A stretch of DNA of 64,000 bases, from the NCBI RefSeq assembly GCF_963676735.1, contig NZ_OY781464.1, forward strand, positions 4,497,001 through 4,561,000, written 5' to 3'. Position 1 is the stretch's first letter. Every line of letters begins with the position of its first letter. The position numbers and the translations under genes are program-made. The notes under the pieces were generated by a model that saw only the letters and a program-made list of their open reading frames with translations, was not told the DNA's origin and did no database searches. Source of the stretch: an uncultured Draconibacterium sp. Lineage in GTDB: Bacteria; Bacteroidota; Bacteroidia; Bacteroidales; Prolixibacteraceae. This document shows, piece by piece, positions 1-9,700 of the stretch.

Positions 1-266
1 AAAAATTCTTCGCCATCAACTTTTGTTACAATATCCCACAGCGAAATTTCGGCGGCATCGCGCGAAAGTGAAAAACCACCGTTAGGTCCTTTGGTTGATA
101 CCAACAACTTTTGCTTTACCAGATTTTGTAAAATCTTTCCTAAAAATGGCGATGATAATTTCAAATCTTCAGAGATTTGTTTTATACCTATTCGCTTGTC
201 TTCTTTCGAGAATTTTCCGAGATAGATAAGAGCCCTAAGTGCGTATTTACAAGTATTTGATAACAT
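1..266 (-). CDS. Rrf2-family transcriptional regulator (partial, C-terminus outside window)
   Basis: The reverse strand reads ATG at 266 and stays open to base 1, giving about 88 residues that begin MLSNTCKYALRALIYLGKFS. This is the typical N-terminal winged helix of Rrf2 proteins: helix-turn-helix around residues 25-45, followed by the wing with the signature TKGPNGGFSLSR. The C-terminal part, where some members carry three iron-sulfur cysteines, is cut by the window edge, so it cannot be said whether this one binds a cluster. It lies 5 bases downstream of the lutB-like gene on the same strand and so is probably its co-transcribed local regulator. Family assignment is firm; the regulated genes are inferred from position. 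Confidence 0.85.
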   Translation of the reverse strand, partial: MLSNTCKYALRALIYLGKFSKEDKRIGIKQISEDLKLSSPFLGKILQNLVKQKLLVSTKGPNGGFSLSRDAAEISLWDIVTKVDGEEF

Positions 267-271
267 GATAA

Positions 272-1639
272 CTATTTTAAATTTAAAACTGTTTTACTGT
301 ATGATTGTTCTGCAAATGCAGGAAATTTCTTCTGTTTTCCCAAAACGCTTTTATTGCTTTTCACCAATCTGTTTTTGTTTTTTCCTTTAAGCAAATCAAG
401 GTTTTTACGCTTTTTAAAAGCCCATTCATAAGCTTTCATTCCCATATTCCAGGTAAATCCGCCCAGGTTTTCGTCAATGGCAATTTTTCGGTTAAGCAAC
501 AACAAATCGTGTAAAGGAATTTTTACCGGACAAACATTGGTACAGGCCCCACAAACTGTGCAGGCGAAACTCAGGTGATTGTATTTATCAAAACCTCTCA
601 TAAAAGGGGTTATAACTGAGCCGATGGGGCCGCTGTAGGTAGTATTGTAAGTGTAACCACCCACATTTTTATAAATAGGGCAGGTGTTTAAACAAGCTCC
701 GCAACGTATACATTTTAAGGCATCGTTATGCTTTGGCTGGCTGGCTATTTTGCTTCGTTCGTTATCCAATAAAACCACCACCATTTTTTCGGGTCCGTTG
801 GTTTCATTTTTACGTTTCGGACCGCTTAGCAAGGAATTATAAACCGTAAGCTGCTGACCGGTTCCTAAGGCTGCAAGCAACGGAAACATCAGCGATAAAT
901 CGTTTACGGATGGTATAATTTTCTCAATTCCTGAAATAACAATATGAACTTTGGGAAAAGCCACCGACATAAAACCGTTTCCTTCGTTTTCGGTAAGCGC
1001 AACACCTCCAACATCGGCTACTAAAAAATTAGCTCCTGTTACACCTATTTCGGCACTGGTAAATTTTTTTCGCAAAACCTTTCTAACAAATTGGGTTAAT
1101 TCGGTAGGTGAGGCATTTTCGGGTGTTTTAAATTTTTGGTGAAACAGCTCGGCAACATCTTCTTTTGATTTATGCATTGCCGGTGTTAAAATATGATAAG
1201 GTTTTTCGCCTGCTACCTGTACAATAAATTCTCCCAAATCGGTTTCAACAGGTTCAAATCCAGCTTTTTCAAGGTTTTCATTCAATTCTATTTCTTCCGA
1301 AATCATCGACTTGCTTTTAACCAACAGCCGGGTTTCATTTTCTTTTAAAATCCGAATGATTTCATCAACAGCTTCTTTACCATTTCTGGCCCAAAGCACA
1401 TCAATACCATTTTGCCGGGCATTCTGTTCAAAAGTTTCGAGATAAAAAGGAAGGTTGGCCACCACCTTTTTTTTCAGATAGGAAGCACGATGCTTGGCTA
1501 AATCCATATTTCGGTAACGAAATTTACCTTTTTTTACGGCTTCATCGTATTTTGAAATATTAAAATTCAGCGTTTTTCGATGTTCTTTATCAAACGCAAT
1601 TTTAGAATCGTTCAGAAATATTTTTTTTGTATCCGTCAT
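272..1639 (-). CDS. lutB: LutB-like iron-sulfur protein of lactate utilization
   Basis: 455-residue cytoplasmic protein. The N-terminal two thirds is a LUD domain (roughly residues 70-300). It is followed by two ferredoxin-type 4Fe-4S motifs, CIRCGACLNTCP near residue 315 and CTVCGACTNVCP near residue 365, which is the layout of LutB/YkgF, the electron-carrying part of the LutABC L-lactate oxidation complex. The ATG directly abuts the stop codon of rpiB, and an Rrf2 regulator follows after 5 bases, so the three genes look like one transcript. The usual partners LutA (cysteine-rich CCG protein) and LutC are not in the window; they may lie beyond base 1. The family is clear, the lactate role is by homology only. 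Confidence 0.87.
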   Translation of the reverse strand: MTDTKKIFLNDSKIAFDKEHRKTLNFNISKYDEAVKKGKFRYRNMDLAKHRASYLKKKVVANLPFYLETFEQNARQNGIDVLWARNGKEAVDEIIRILKENETRLLVKSKSMISEEIELNENLEKAGFEPVETDLGEFIVQVAGEKPYHILTPAMHKSKEDVAELFHQKFKTPENASPTELTQFVRKVLRKKFTSAEIGVTGANFLVADVGGVALTENEGNGFMSVAFPKVHIVISGIEKIIPSVNDLSLMFPLLAALGTGQQLTVYNSLLSGPKRKNETNGPEKMVVVLLDNERSKIASQPKHNDALKCIRCGACLNTCPIYKNVGGYTYNTTYSGPIGSVITPFMRGFDKYNHLSFACTVCGACTNVCPVKIPLHDLLLLNRKIAIDENLGGFTWNMGMKAYEWAFKKRKNLDLLKGKNKNRLVKSNKSVLGKQKKFPAFAEQSYSKTVLNLK

Positions 1640-2092
1640 TTACTTCTCCACTGGTATCAGGTCTACCCGGCGAGCATGTCTTCCGCCTTCAAAATCGGCA
1701 CTCAGAAATGTTTTTACAATAGCAACAGCTTCTTCATCCGAAACAAACCTACCAGGTACCGCACAAACATTGGCATTATTGTGCTGACGAGCCAATGCTG
1801 CAATTTCAGTATTCCAACAAACACCTGAACGAACTCCCTGGTGCTTATTTGCGGCAATACTAATTCCTTGTCCGCTACCGCAAAAGGTAATGCCTATTTC
1901 ATATTTTCCACTTTCAATGGCATCACCCATTTTATGCGCATAAACCGGATAATCAACACTTTCATCGGTATAACATCCTAAATCCTCGAAAGCAATGCCA
2001 TTATCGTTTAAATATTTTATTATCACTTGCTTTTTTGCAAATCCTGCATGATCGCTGGCCAAGGCAATTACTTTTCCGTCTAAATTCTTCAT
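1640..2092 (-). CDS. rpiB: Ribose 5-phosphate isomerase B
   Basis: 150-residue protein of the RpiB/LacAB family, which interconverts ribose 5-phosphate and ribulose 5-phosphate in the non-oxidative pentose phosphate pathway. Visible marks are the N-terminal phosphate-binding segment ASDHAGF (residues 12-18), the catalytic-cysteine loop TFCGSGQGISIAANK (about 69-83), and the NVCAVPGRF segment near residue 108. Length is normal for the family. Its stop codon touches the ATG of the lutB-like gene, which implies translational coupling although the two functions are unrelated. An upstream gap of 99 bases separates it from the flippase gene on the same strand. Confidence 0.93.
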   Translation of the reverse strand: MKNLDGKVIALASDHAGFAKKQVIIKYLNDNGIAFEDLGCYTDESVDYPVYAHKMGDAIESGKYEIGITFCGSGQGISIAANKHQGVRSGVCWNTEIAALARQHNNANVCAVPGRFVSDEEAVAIVKTFLSADFEGGRHARRVDLIPVEK

Positions 2093-2191
2093 ATGTGCAA
2101 AATTAATACTTTTTGATATTTATTTCATCTATTCTTAAATTTTGTTTATCAATTCTTTTAACAAATGAATAAATAACTGTTATACATTTAG

Positions 2192-3676
2192 TTATGGTCT
2201 GTTTTTTCGTTTTATTAAAGTTCTTAATTCACTCTTTTCAAATTTAAATACCGTTAATAAAAACAAAATTACAAATACACAGTGCAGGAAGTATTTTAAA
2301 ATTGGTATGTAATTTCGAGTAAAAAACGAAACACTAAAAAGAATTAAAGCTACTATAAAATAACTCACAATTCGTTTTGTATTGTAGGGTATGGGGTAAT
2401 GTTTTTGCCCCAATAAATAAGAAATAACCAGCATTACCAAAAAACACACAAATACCGCAATTGCAGACCCCATATAGCCCATAAGCGGAAGAAGTAAAAT
2501 ATTTAACCCGAGTGTTATTGCAGCACCTGTTAGGGCCATGTAGGCACCAAAACGTGTTTTATCGGTAAGTTTATACCACAACGAAAGGGTAAAGTACATG
2601 CCGTAAAAAAGATTAGCCATTAAAATTATCGGAACAACTTTTAAACCCTGATGATACTGACTGTCTACAATTACTTTTATGACATCAATAAACAAAGTCA
2701 TTCCGAGAAAAATAAGTAAACCAAAAACTACAAAATATTTAAGTATTGCGGCATAAACTTTCGGGTCGTCTTTCGAGCCTTCACGTGCAAAGAAAAAGGG
2801 TTCAAAAGCATACCGAAAAGCCTGGATAAACATATTCATTAAAACGGCCAGTTTATAGTTTGCTCCATAAATTCCGAGCTGAAACATCGGATCCTGTTCA
2901 GCCGGCACAAGAAAAGGAATTAATACTTTATCAATGTTTTGGTTAACCATACCTGTAAGTCCTACAATTAGTATCGGAAAACCATAACTAAGCATTTGCT
3001 GCAACACTTTTTTATCAAAACTTAAACTGATTCTAAAAATTTCAGGTAGCAATAAAATCAATGTTACAAGTGAAGCTAACAAATTGGAAATAAAAACATA
3101 ACCAACGCCAATGTCAGGCGAATAAATTAAGGAGACCACCGATTCGGGATTCTGGCTTATAAGGCGCGGACATAAGGAGATAAAAAACAAATTGAACCCT
3201 ATATTAAAACCAATATTAACCAGCTTAATAACCGCAAATTTTACAGGCCTGTTGTTTAAACGAAGTCGCGCAAATGGTATGGCTGTAAATGCATCAATTC
3301 CTAAAATAATTGCAAACCACAAAATGTATTCAGGGTGATTGGGGTATTGAATAAGCCCGGCCAATTCACTCCGGAAAACAGCAGCCAACAATACAAACGA
3401 AAAGGTGGTAAAAAACAAGGATATCATCGATGTAGAATACACTTTTTCAGGCTGCTGGCTTTTTGAAGCAAAACGAAAATAGGAAGTTTCCATTCCATAG
3501 GTAAGCAGAACCAGTAAAAAAGCCACATAGGCATACATATTGGTTACCACGCCATACTCTTCGGGCAGAAACATAAACGAATAGTAGGGAACGAGCCACC
3601 AGTTTAAAAACCTGCCAACTATACTACTTACACCGTAAATAGCTGTATCGCTTAATAATTTTTTAAACGGATTCAA
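2192..3676 (-). CDS. Polysaccharide flippase (Wzx/MATE-like, lipopolysaccharide biosynthesis family)
   Basis: 494-residue integral membrane protein with about 14 hydrophobic segments spread over the whole length and the opening motif LLSDTAIYGVSSIVGRFLNW typical of O-antigen/capsule flippases of the polysaccharide biosynthesis family. Members flip undecaprenyl-linked sugar repeat units across the inner membrane. The start is TTG at 3676; no ATG or GTG lies close by, and a promoter hexamer (TATCTTTG) sits about 17 bases upstream. The C-terminus is basic (LIKRKNRP). No glycosyltransferase neighbours are present, so this is an orphan copy and the substrate is unknown. Confidence 0.85.
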   Translation of the reverse strand: MNPFKKLLSDTAIYGVSSIVGRFLNWWLVPYYSFMFLPEEYGVVTNMYAYVAFLLVLLTYGMETSYFRFASKSQQPEKVYSTSMISLFFTTFSFVLLAAVFRSELAGLIQYPNHPEYILWFAIILGIDAFTAIPFARLRLNNRPVKFAVIKLVNIGFNIGFNLFFISLCPRLISQNPESVVSLIYSPDIGVGYVFISNLLASLVTLILLLPEIFRISLSFDKKVLQQMLSYGFPILIVGLTGMVNQNIDKVLIPFLVPAEQDPMFQLGIYGANYKLAVLMNMFIQAFRYAFEPFFFAREGSKDDPKVYAAILKYFVVFGLLIFLGMTLFIDVIKVIVDSQYHQGLKVVPIILMANLFYGMYFTLSLWYKLTDKTRFGAYMALTGAAITLGLNILLLPLMGYMGSAIAVFVCFLVMLVISYLLGQKHYPIPYNTKRIVSYFIVALILFSVSFFTRNYIPILKYFLHCVFVILFLLTVFKFEKSELRTLIKRKNRP

Positions 3677-3692
3677 TTGTTGAAATTTTAGG

Positions 3693-3700
3693 CAAAGATA
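3693..3700 (-). promoter_or_regulatory. -7 element of flippase promoter
   Basis: The minus strand reads TATCTTTG, a full match to the Bacteroidota sigma-ABfr -7 consensus TAnnTTTG, 17 bases before the TTG start of the flippase gene. No convincing -33 TTG box is seen. The implied 5' leader is only about 10 bases. Confidence 0.5.
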
Positions 3701-3751
3701 AAATCATTTGCTTTGATGCTTTTCGTTAAAACAATCTTTTACAATATGTTT

Positions 3752-3759
3752 TATCTTTG
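3752..3759 (+). promoter_or_regulatory. -7 element of glutamine cyclotransferase promoter
   Basis: The plus strand reads TATCTTTG, a full match to TAnnTTTG, 20 bases before the ATG at 3780. The same octamer serves the divergent flippase gene on the other strand. Confidence 0.55.
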
Positions 3760-3779
3760 AGTGCTAAAATAACACGATA

Positions 3780-4856
3780 ATGAAACGAAACCTTTTTCCT
3801 GTTGTACTGATATTTTGTCTTTTTATAAGTTTTTTTTCGTGCTCGAATAAATCAAACAAACGTCCCCGTAAACCGGTAAGTACAATTACCGTTAAGCCGG
3901 GAAAAGAGAATTATACTTTTGGCGACCAGGTAACGGTAAACGTAAAAACACGTTTACGCGATGGCGAACTAAAATCAGTAAAAGTTTATTACCAAAACCA
4001 GTTATTACAAGAAAGTAAGCAAACTGAATTTACGATTGCCGATGTTGAACTTAACCACCTGGGAAATACAAGCTTTAGAGTGAATGCCGAAAAAACTGAC
4101 GGCTTAAAAAATGTGCGTACCAAAGCGGTACATGTTTTATCTGATATTAGTCCGAGACAACTTACTTACCAGGTAATAAACAAATACCCGCACTTAAAAA
4201 CATCGTACACTCAAGGACTGGAGTTTTACAAAGGACACCTGTACGAAGGAACCGGAGAAAATGGCCATTCAAAACTAATGAAAGTTGCCATTAATAGTGG
4301 AAAACCTCTGCAAAGTTTTGATTTGGAGGACCAGTATTTTGGTGAAGGAATAAGTATTTTAAACAATAAAATTTACCAGCTTACTTACCGGGCTCAAAAA
4401 GGTTTTGTTTACGATCTGGAAACCTTGGCATTGGTAGATAGTTTCACCTATAAATCGGAGCAGGGTTGGGGTTTAACAAACGATGGTACTAACCTGATAA
4501 TGAGCGATGGAACAAATGTATTAACCTGGATTAATCCAAGCGATTTTTCGGTGGTAAAAAAGCTTCAGGTTGCCAACAACCGCGGAAACATGAATGTTTT
4601 AAACGAACTGGAATATATTAACGGAATTATTTATGCCAACATTTATACCACCAATTACATTGTAAAAATAGATGTGCAAACCGGTAAAGTTCTGGAAGAA
4701 ATTAACCTTGATGGTTTAATTGACATGTACCACCAACCCGGCGATCGTATAGATGTTTTAAACGGGATTGCCTACGATGCTGAAAACGACCGCATGTTTG
4801 TAACCGGAAAATTGTGGCCAATGTTGTTTGAAGTAAAGTTTATTGAAAAGAACTAG
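3780..4856 (+). CDS. Glutaminyl-peptide cyclotransferase, lipoprotein
   Basis: 358 residues. The N-terminus is a lipoprotein signal ending in the lipobox SFFSC (Cys about residue 21), so the protein is probably anchored in the periplasm or on the outer membrane. Residues about 35-120 form an Ig-like segment, followed by a five-bladed beta-propeller of the bacterial/plant glutamine cyclotransferase family (PF05096): TSYTQGLEFYKGHLYEGTGENG, then repeats such as GWGLTNDGTNLIMSDGT and a final YDAENDRMFVTGKLWP. The enzyme converts N-terminal glutamine of proteins to pyroglutamate. It is monocistronic and divergent from the flippase. Family is clear; substrates are unknown. Confidence 0.9.
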   Translation: MKRNLFPVVLIFCLFISFFSCSNKSNKRPRKPVSTITVKPGKENYTFGDQVTVNVKTRLRDGELKSVKVYYQNQLLQESKQTEFTIADVELNHLGNTSFRVNAEKTDGLKNVRTKAVHVLSDISPRQLTYQVINKYPHLKTSYTQGLEFYKGHLYEGTGENGHSKLMKVAINSGKPLQSFDLEDQYFGEGISILNNKIYQLTYRAQKGFVYDLETLALVDSFTYKSEQGWGLTNDGTNLIMSDGTNVLTWINPSDFSVVKKLQVANNRGNMNVLNELEYINGIIYANIYTTNYIVKIDVQTGKVLEEINLDGLIDMYHQPGDRIDVLNGIAYDAENDRMFVTGKLWPMLFEVKFIEKN

Positions 4857-4907
4857 TAGTTAAACGCTAAAATAAGTTAAGTACTTATAATTTCAGTCTA
4901 TTAGCTA

Positions 4908-5930
4908 TTAAAAAAGGCTGGGGGAGTCGCCGTATTTAACCCGACCTAAATGTTTGTATGCCAATTCTGTGGTTTCTCTGCCTCGAGGTGTGCGTTTAAT
5001 AAAACCTTCTTTAATCAGAAAGGGCTCATACACTTCCTCAATAGTACCGGCATCTTCGCCAACAGCAGTTGCAATGGTTGTAATTCCAACGGGGCCACCT
5101 TTAAATTTATCTATTATAGCCGATAAAATTCGGTTATCCATTTCGTCCAAACCGTATTTATCAATGTTTAAAGCTGCCAAGGCATGGCGGGTAATTTGCA
5201 TATCAATGGTTCCGTCTCCTTTTACTTGTGCAAAATCGCGAACACGACGTAAAAGCGAATTAACAATACGAGGAGTGCCACGGCTCCTGAAAGCTATCTC
5301 ATAAGCCGCCTCGTCGCTTATCACCACATCCAGAATACCTGCCGACCTTTTTACAATTCGCGTTAAAATTTCGGCATCATAATACTCCAGGTGCGAATTT
5401 ATTCCAAACCGAGCTCGTAAAGGCGAAGTTAGCAATCCGGATCGGGTAGTGGCTCCAATAAGTGTAAATGAATTGAGTTCGATTTGTACCGAACGGGCAC
5501 TTGGCCCTTTATCAATCATTATATCAATGCGAAAATCCTCCATGGCCGAATACAGGTATTCTTCAACTACCGGAGATAAACGATGAATTTCATCAATAAA
5601 AAGCACATCATTCTCCTCCAGGTTGGTTAATAAACCGGCTAAATCTCCGGGTTTATCCAATACCGGCCCCGAAGTAATTTTAATCCCTACTCCCAATTCA
5701 TTAGCAATTATATTCGACAGGGTTGTTTTTCCAAGTCCCGGTGGTCCGTGAAGCAATACATGATCCAGCGCTTCACCTCTCATTAAAGCTGCTTTTACAA
5801 ATATTTCAAGGTTCTCAACAATTTGCTTCTGTCCGCTAAAATCATCAAACTGTAGGGGGCGTAATCGTTTATCCAGCTCCCGTTCTGTATCCGAATATGA
5901 ATTTCCTCTGATATCTAATCCCTCTTCCAT
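4908..5930 (-). CDS. ruvB: Holliday junction branch migration helicase RuvB
   Basis: 340-residue AAA+ motor of the RuvAB complex that migrates Holliday junctions. Walker A is GPPGLGKTT (about residues 65-73), Walker B is DEIHRL (near 117), sensor 1 is IGATTR (near 160), and the C-terminal winged helix ends with RTPRGRETT. Length is normal. It lies 9 bases downstream of a response regulator gene on the same strand and may be co-transcribed with it. ruvA and ruvC are not in the window, as is common in this phylum. Confidence 0.97.
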   Translation of the reverse strand: MEEGLDIRGNSYSDTERELDKRLRPLQFDDFSGQKQIVENLEIFVKAALMRGEALDHVLLHGPPGLGKTTLSNIIANELGVGIKITSGPVLDKPGDLAGLLTNLEENDVLFIDEIHRLSPVVEEYLYSAMEDFRIDIMIDKGPSARSVQIELNSFTLIGATTRSGLLTSPLRARFGINSHLEYYDAEILTRIVKRSAGILDVVISDEAAYEIAFRSRGTPRIVNSLLRRVRDFAQVKGDGTIDMQITRHALAALNIDKYGLDEMDNRILSAIIDKFKGGPVGITTIATAVGEDAGTIEEVYEPFLIKEGFIKRTPRGRETTELAYKHLGRVKYGDSPSLF

Positions 5931-5939
5931 TCGCTTTAC

Positions 5940-6314
5940 TTATTCGGGAATAAAGATGCGTATTTTTTCAATAAGCTGGGCGGCGGTAAAGGGTTTTGAT
6001 AAATATTCATTCATTCCAACTTTAAAACATTTTTCGCGGTCATTATCAAGTGTGTTGGCAGTTATAGCAATAATTGGTACTGGATTTTCTATACCATTTG
6101 CCTCTTCGAATTTACGAATAGCTTCGGTAATTTCGTAGCCATTCATTTCGGGTAGCATAATGTCCATTAACACCAAATCAAAGGTTTGTTGCGTTATTTT
6201 TTCCAAAGCATCAGTTCCATTTGTTACGGCGATAACATTATAGCTGTATTTTTTTAAATTAAATACAACTACTTTTTGATTTAACAGGTTGTCTTCAACT
6301 AATAAGATGTCCAA
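5940..6314 (-). CDS. Single-domain response regulator (CheY-like)
   Basis: 124 residues consisting only of a receiver domain. Acidic pocket residues are in LLVEDN (residues 4-9), the phosphoacceptor is Asp51 in LVLMDIMLPEMNG, and the conserved lysine is in YLSKPF near residue 106. No output domain is present, so it must act by protein contact or be a phosphorelay shuttle; no kinase is adjacent. The start is TTG at 6314, chosen because the receiver fold begins at once and no ATG lies upstream in frame. It is the first gene of a short minus-strand unit with ruvB. Confidence 0.88.
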   Translation of the reverse strand: MDILLVEDNLLNQKVVVFNLKKYSYNVIAVTNGTDALEKITQQTFDLVLMDIMLPEMNGYEITEAIRKFEEANGIENPVPIIAITANTLDNDREKCFKVGMNEYLSKPFTAAQLIEKIRIFIPE

Positions 6315-6743
6315 ACTTCTTTTATTATTATTTATAATTAAACAAATTTAAAAAATTAATACTATTAATTATATCCTGTTGATACTTGTTAATTTCTATT
6401 TTCAATTTTTTTTAAAGATGAAGTAAACAACTTACTCATTTACTTTTTAACAACTAATCATAAAGTTAATTTGTTCTGAAATAAGAAAATAACTTTTGTT
6501 TTTAACAGGTGTTAATAGCTTAGGTAAAACTACAAATTGCTATTTTAACAAGTGAATTTGTTGTGAATAAGATACCATCAAAAAAGGCGTAAATAAACTG
6601 CAGTTTTTAAATAAGCTGTTTATATGAAGAAAATTATGAAGAATACAAAAATTAGTATAAAAGATTACTTTTGTTTTTTATACAGTTTTACTCACAATTA
6701 TTAACAACAAGAGCCATAAACAATTAATTGAAATATAAGAACT
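6315..6743. other. AT-rich divergent intergenic region
   Basis: 429 bases between the response regulator (minus) and the DUF4175-like gene (plus). No open frame with family features and no tRNA-like fold are visible. The region is very AT-rich and has one octamer TACTTTTG at 6666-6673 that fits the -7 consensus for the plus-strand gene. Confidence 0.6.
6666..6673 (+). promoter_or_regulatory. Possible -7 element upstream of the DUF4175-like gene
   Basis: TACTTTTG matches TAnnTTTG. No -33 box is clear, and the leader to the ATG at 6753 would be about 75 bases, so this is tentative. Confidence 0.3.
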
Positions 6744-6752
6744 TTGAAAATA

Positions 6753-9700
6753 ATGACAGAAAATTTCAACATACTTGTTAATAAACTAAATGCATTTAGA
6801 CTAAGATACAATTTATACCGCTTGTTACGAGGGTTAATAGTGGTATTAGTTTTGTTAATTAGCTTATACACAGTGTTTTCGGTTGTTGAATACTATATTT
6901 ATTTACCTGTACAGGTAAGAAAAATTGTATTTTTCGGTTACTTAATTTTTGCCTGTCTCCTAAGTATTCAGTTTATATTTTTACCCCTCTTTCGTTTAAT
7001 ACATATTTTTAAACCTATCGATCTTAAATCTTCAGGTGAATTAATACAACAGCATTTTGTAGAAATTAAAGACAAGCTGTTAAATATACTTGAGCTCTCT
7101 GATTTAAACGATAACCAGTATTCAAACGATTTATTACTGGCAAGTATTGATCAGAAAATTAAAGAATTAAAGGTTTTTAATTTTAACGAGGCGGTACAGT
7201 ATAAAAATGCCTTAAATATATTTATATACTTGATAATGAGTATATTAATGGTTCTTTCGATACTTGCTTACAATAAAAATATACTAACTGAATCTACTGA
7301 AAGACTGGTACATTACAACCAGGAATTTGTTAAACCTGCACCATTTACTTTTTCACTACTAAATACTACCTTGCAGGTTAAAAAAGGAGATCTGTTTATT
7401 TTACAAATAAGTACTGAAGGAAAAGAAATTCCACAGATTGTTTATGTAAATATTGAGGGTAATAATTATCTGATGAAAACGCTGAATCCTGGAAAGTACG
7501 AGTTCGAAATGGCATCTGTTATTCATCCTGTACAATTTTATTTTACCGATTTGAAGTATAAATCAGATAGTTATCACCTGCAAGTTTTGCCAAAACCCGG
7601 AATAAATTCGTTTACAGTAGAAGTTATACCACCAAAATATACATTAAATGAAAATTTAAGCCTCCAGAATATTGGAGATTTGCAGGTTCCATGTGGAACA
7701 ATGGTTAAGTGGCAGTTTCAAGGTATTGATGTTGACTCGCTTAGCCTAGTATTAAACGATTCGGTTAAAGTAGGAACGATAAAAAGCGATACTGGTTTTG
7801 AACTCAGTAAAAGGTTTTATAAGTCAACAGATTATAACGTTTTTATACAAAATAAAATTACCGAACCAGAATTGGCTTTATCGTATCATATTGAGGTAAT
7901 ACCCGATATTTATCCGGATATAGAGGTGGTTCGCCTCGAAGATTCAACACGATTAACACGTTTCTTTTTTAAAGGCTTAATTGGCGACGATTATGGATTC
8001 TCTTCTTTAAACTTTCATTATAATGTTGATAACAGAGATACAGCAATTGCACTTCCGGTAAACAAAAATTTAAGCGATCAGGAATTTTATTATTCATTTG
8101 ATTTTAATGAAATAAATAGCAAAGAACCGGTATCTTATTATTTTTCGGTTACCGATAACGATGCAGTAAACGGTTTTAAAACAACAACTTCCAACAGTTA
8201 TTCCTTTGTTTTTCCAGATAGGGATGAACTGTTCGCCAACGAAAAAGAGCAATTTAATAATCTTGAACACATGCTGACTGAAAGTCAGCAACTTGCCAGA
8301 GATATTCAGAAAGATTTAAAAAATCTGCAAATAAAAAATATGGATACAAATGTATCTGAATGGGAAAAATCGCAGATGGTTAATGATATTGTCCAAAAAC
8401 AAAATCAACTGGAAAAATTATACGATAAAATAAAGCAAGACAACGAAAAGCTAAATAATTACCTGAATTCTTTCAATAACAATTCAGAAGATATAATCGA
8501 CAAACAAAAGCAAATAGAACAGTTATTGGAAGAAGTATTTACAGACGAGTTACGCGAACTAATGGAAGAATTTAATAAGCTTGCTGAAGAATTTGACAGC
8601 AAAAAGCTTAACCAGTTATCGCGTAATATGGATGTTACAATGGATGATCTTCAAAAGCAATTGGATCGAAATCTTGAAATGCTAAAGAAATTTAAGGTAG
8701 AGCAAAAGTTGCAGGAGTTGGTTGATGAAATGAATAAAATGGCCAGCGAAGAAGAAAATATGGCCAAAGAAATAGATGAGAATAAAAATTTTGAAGAAAT
8801 AAACGAAAGAGTAGGGGAGCATCAAAAAAATATAAAGGAGCTTGAGAAACGTTTAAGCGAGACCCTGGAAATGAATAAAGAATTAGAAAAACCCGTAGGT
8901 TTTGATGATTTTAAAGAAGAGTTTGATGAGTTGGAAAAAAGCACAGAAGAAAGTAAAGAAAATCTTGGAAAAAAGAATCGCAAAAAATCAGGTTCGAGTT
9001 TGCAAAAAACATCGGAGCAGATGAAAAATATGGCATTTGCCATGCAGCAAATGCTCGATATGAATAACATGCAACAGAATCAGGAGAACATTCAAAATCT
9101 CCGACAAATTTTGAGCAATCTAATACTGTTATCGTTCAATCAGGAAGATGTTTTAAGCGGATTAGGTGGTATAAGTGCAAAAGATCCAAGGTTAAACGAA
9201 CTTAATCAACAACAAAAACGAATTGCCGATCAAAGTAAAATTGTACGCGATTCGTTGTATGCACTGGCCATGCGAACCCCACAAATTACAAGTACAATTA
9301 ATAACGAGCTGGTTACATTGGAAATAAATTTGACAAAAGCCGGCGATCAGTTGGAAGAGGCACTTTTTCCACAGGCCAGAAGCAGTCAACAATTTGTAAT
9401 AACAGCGACCAATAACCTGGCACTTTTGCTAAACGAATCGTTAGAGCAATTAGAAAAACAGCAAGCCAATTCCAAACCAGGCGATCAGCAATGCGAAAAT
9501 CCAGGACAAGGCGGCAACGGGATGAATAATCTTAAGGAGTCATCAGAAAGTATAAAACAACAGTTGCAAAAGATGATTGAGCAAATGAAAAATGGGAATT
9601 CGCAAGGCTTAAGCAAACAAATGGGGCAGAGTTTAATGCAACACGAAATGATGCAACAAATGCTGCGGGAACTGATGAATAATGGCACTGTTGGCAGCGA

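Noticed and set aside
2777..2792. CACGTG core as a further parS site
   Set aside because: Flanks do not match the parS arms, and it lies in the flippase coding region. The CACGTG cores near 39787, 54777 and 63787 fail for the same reason.
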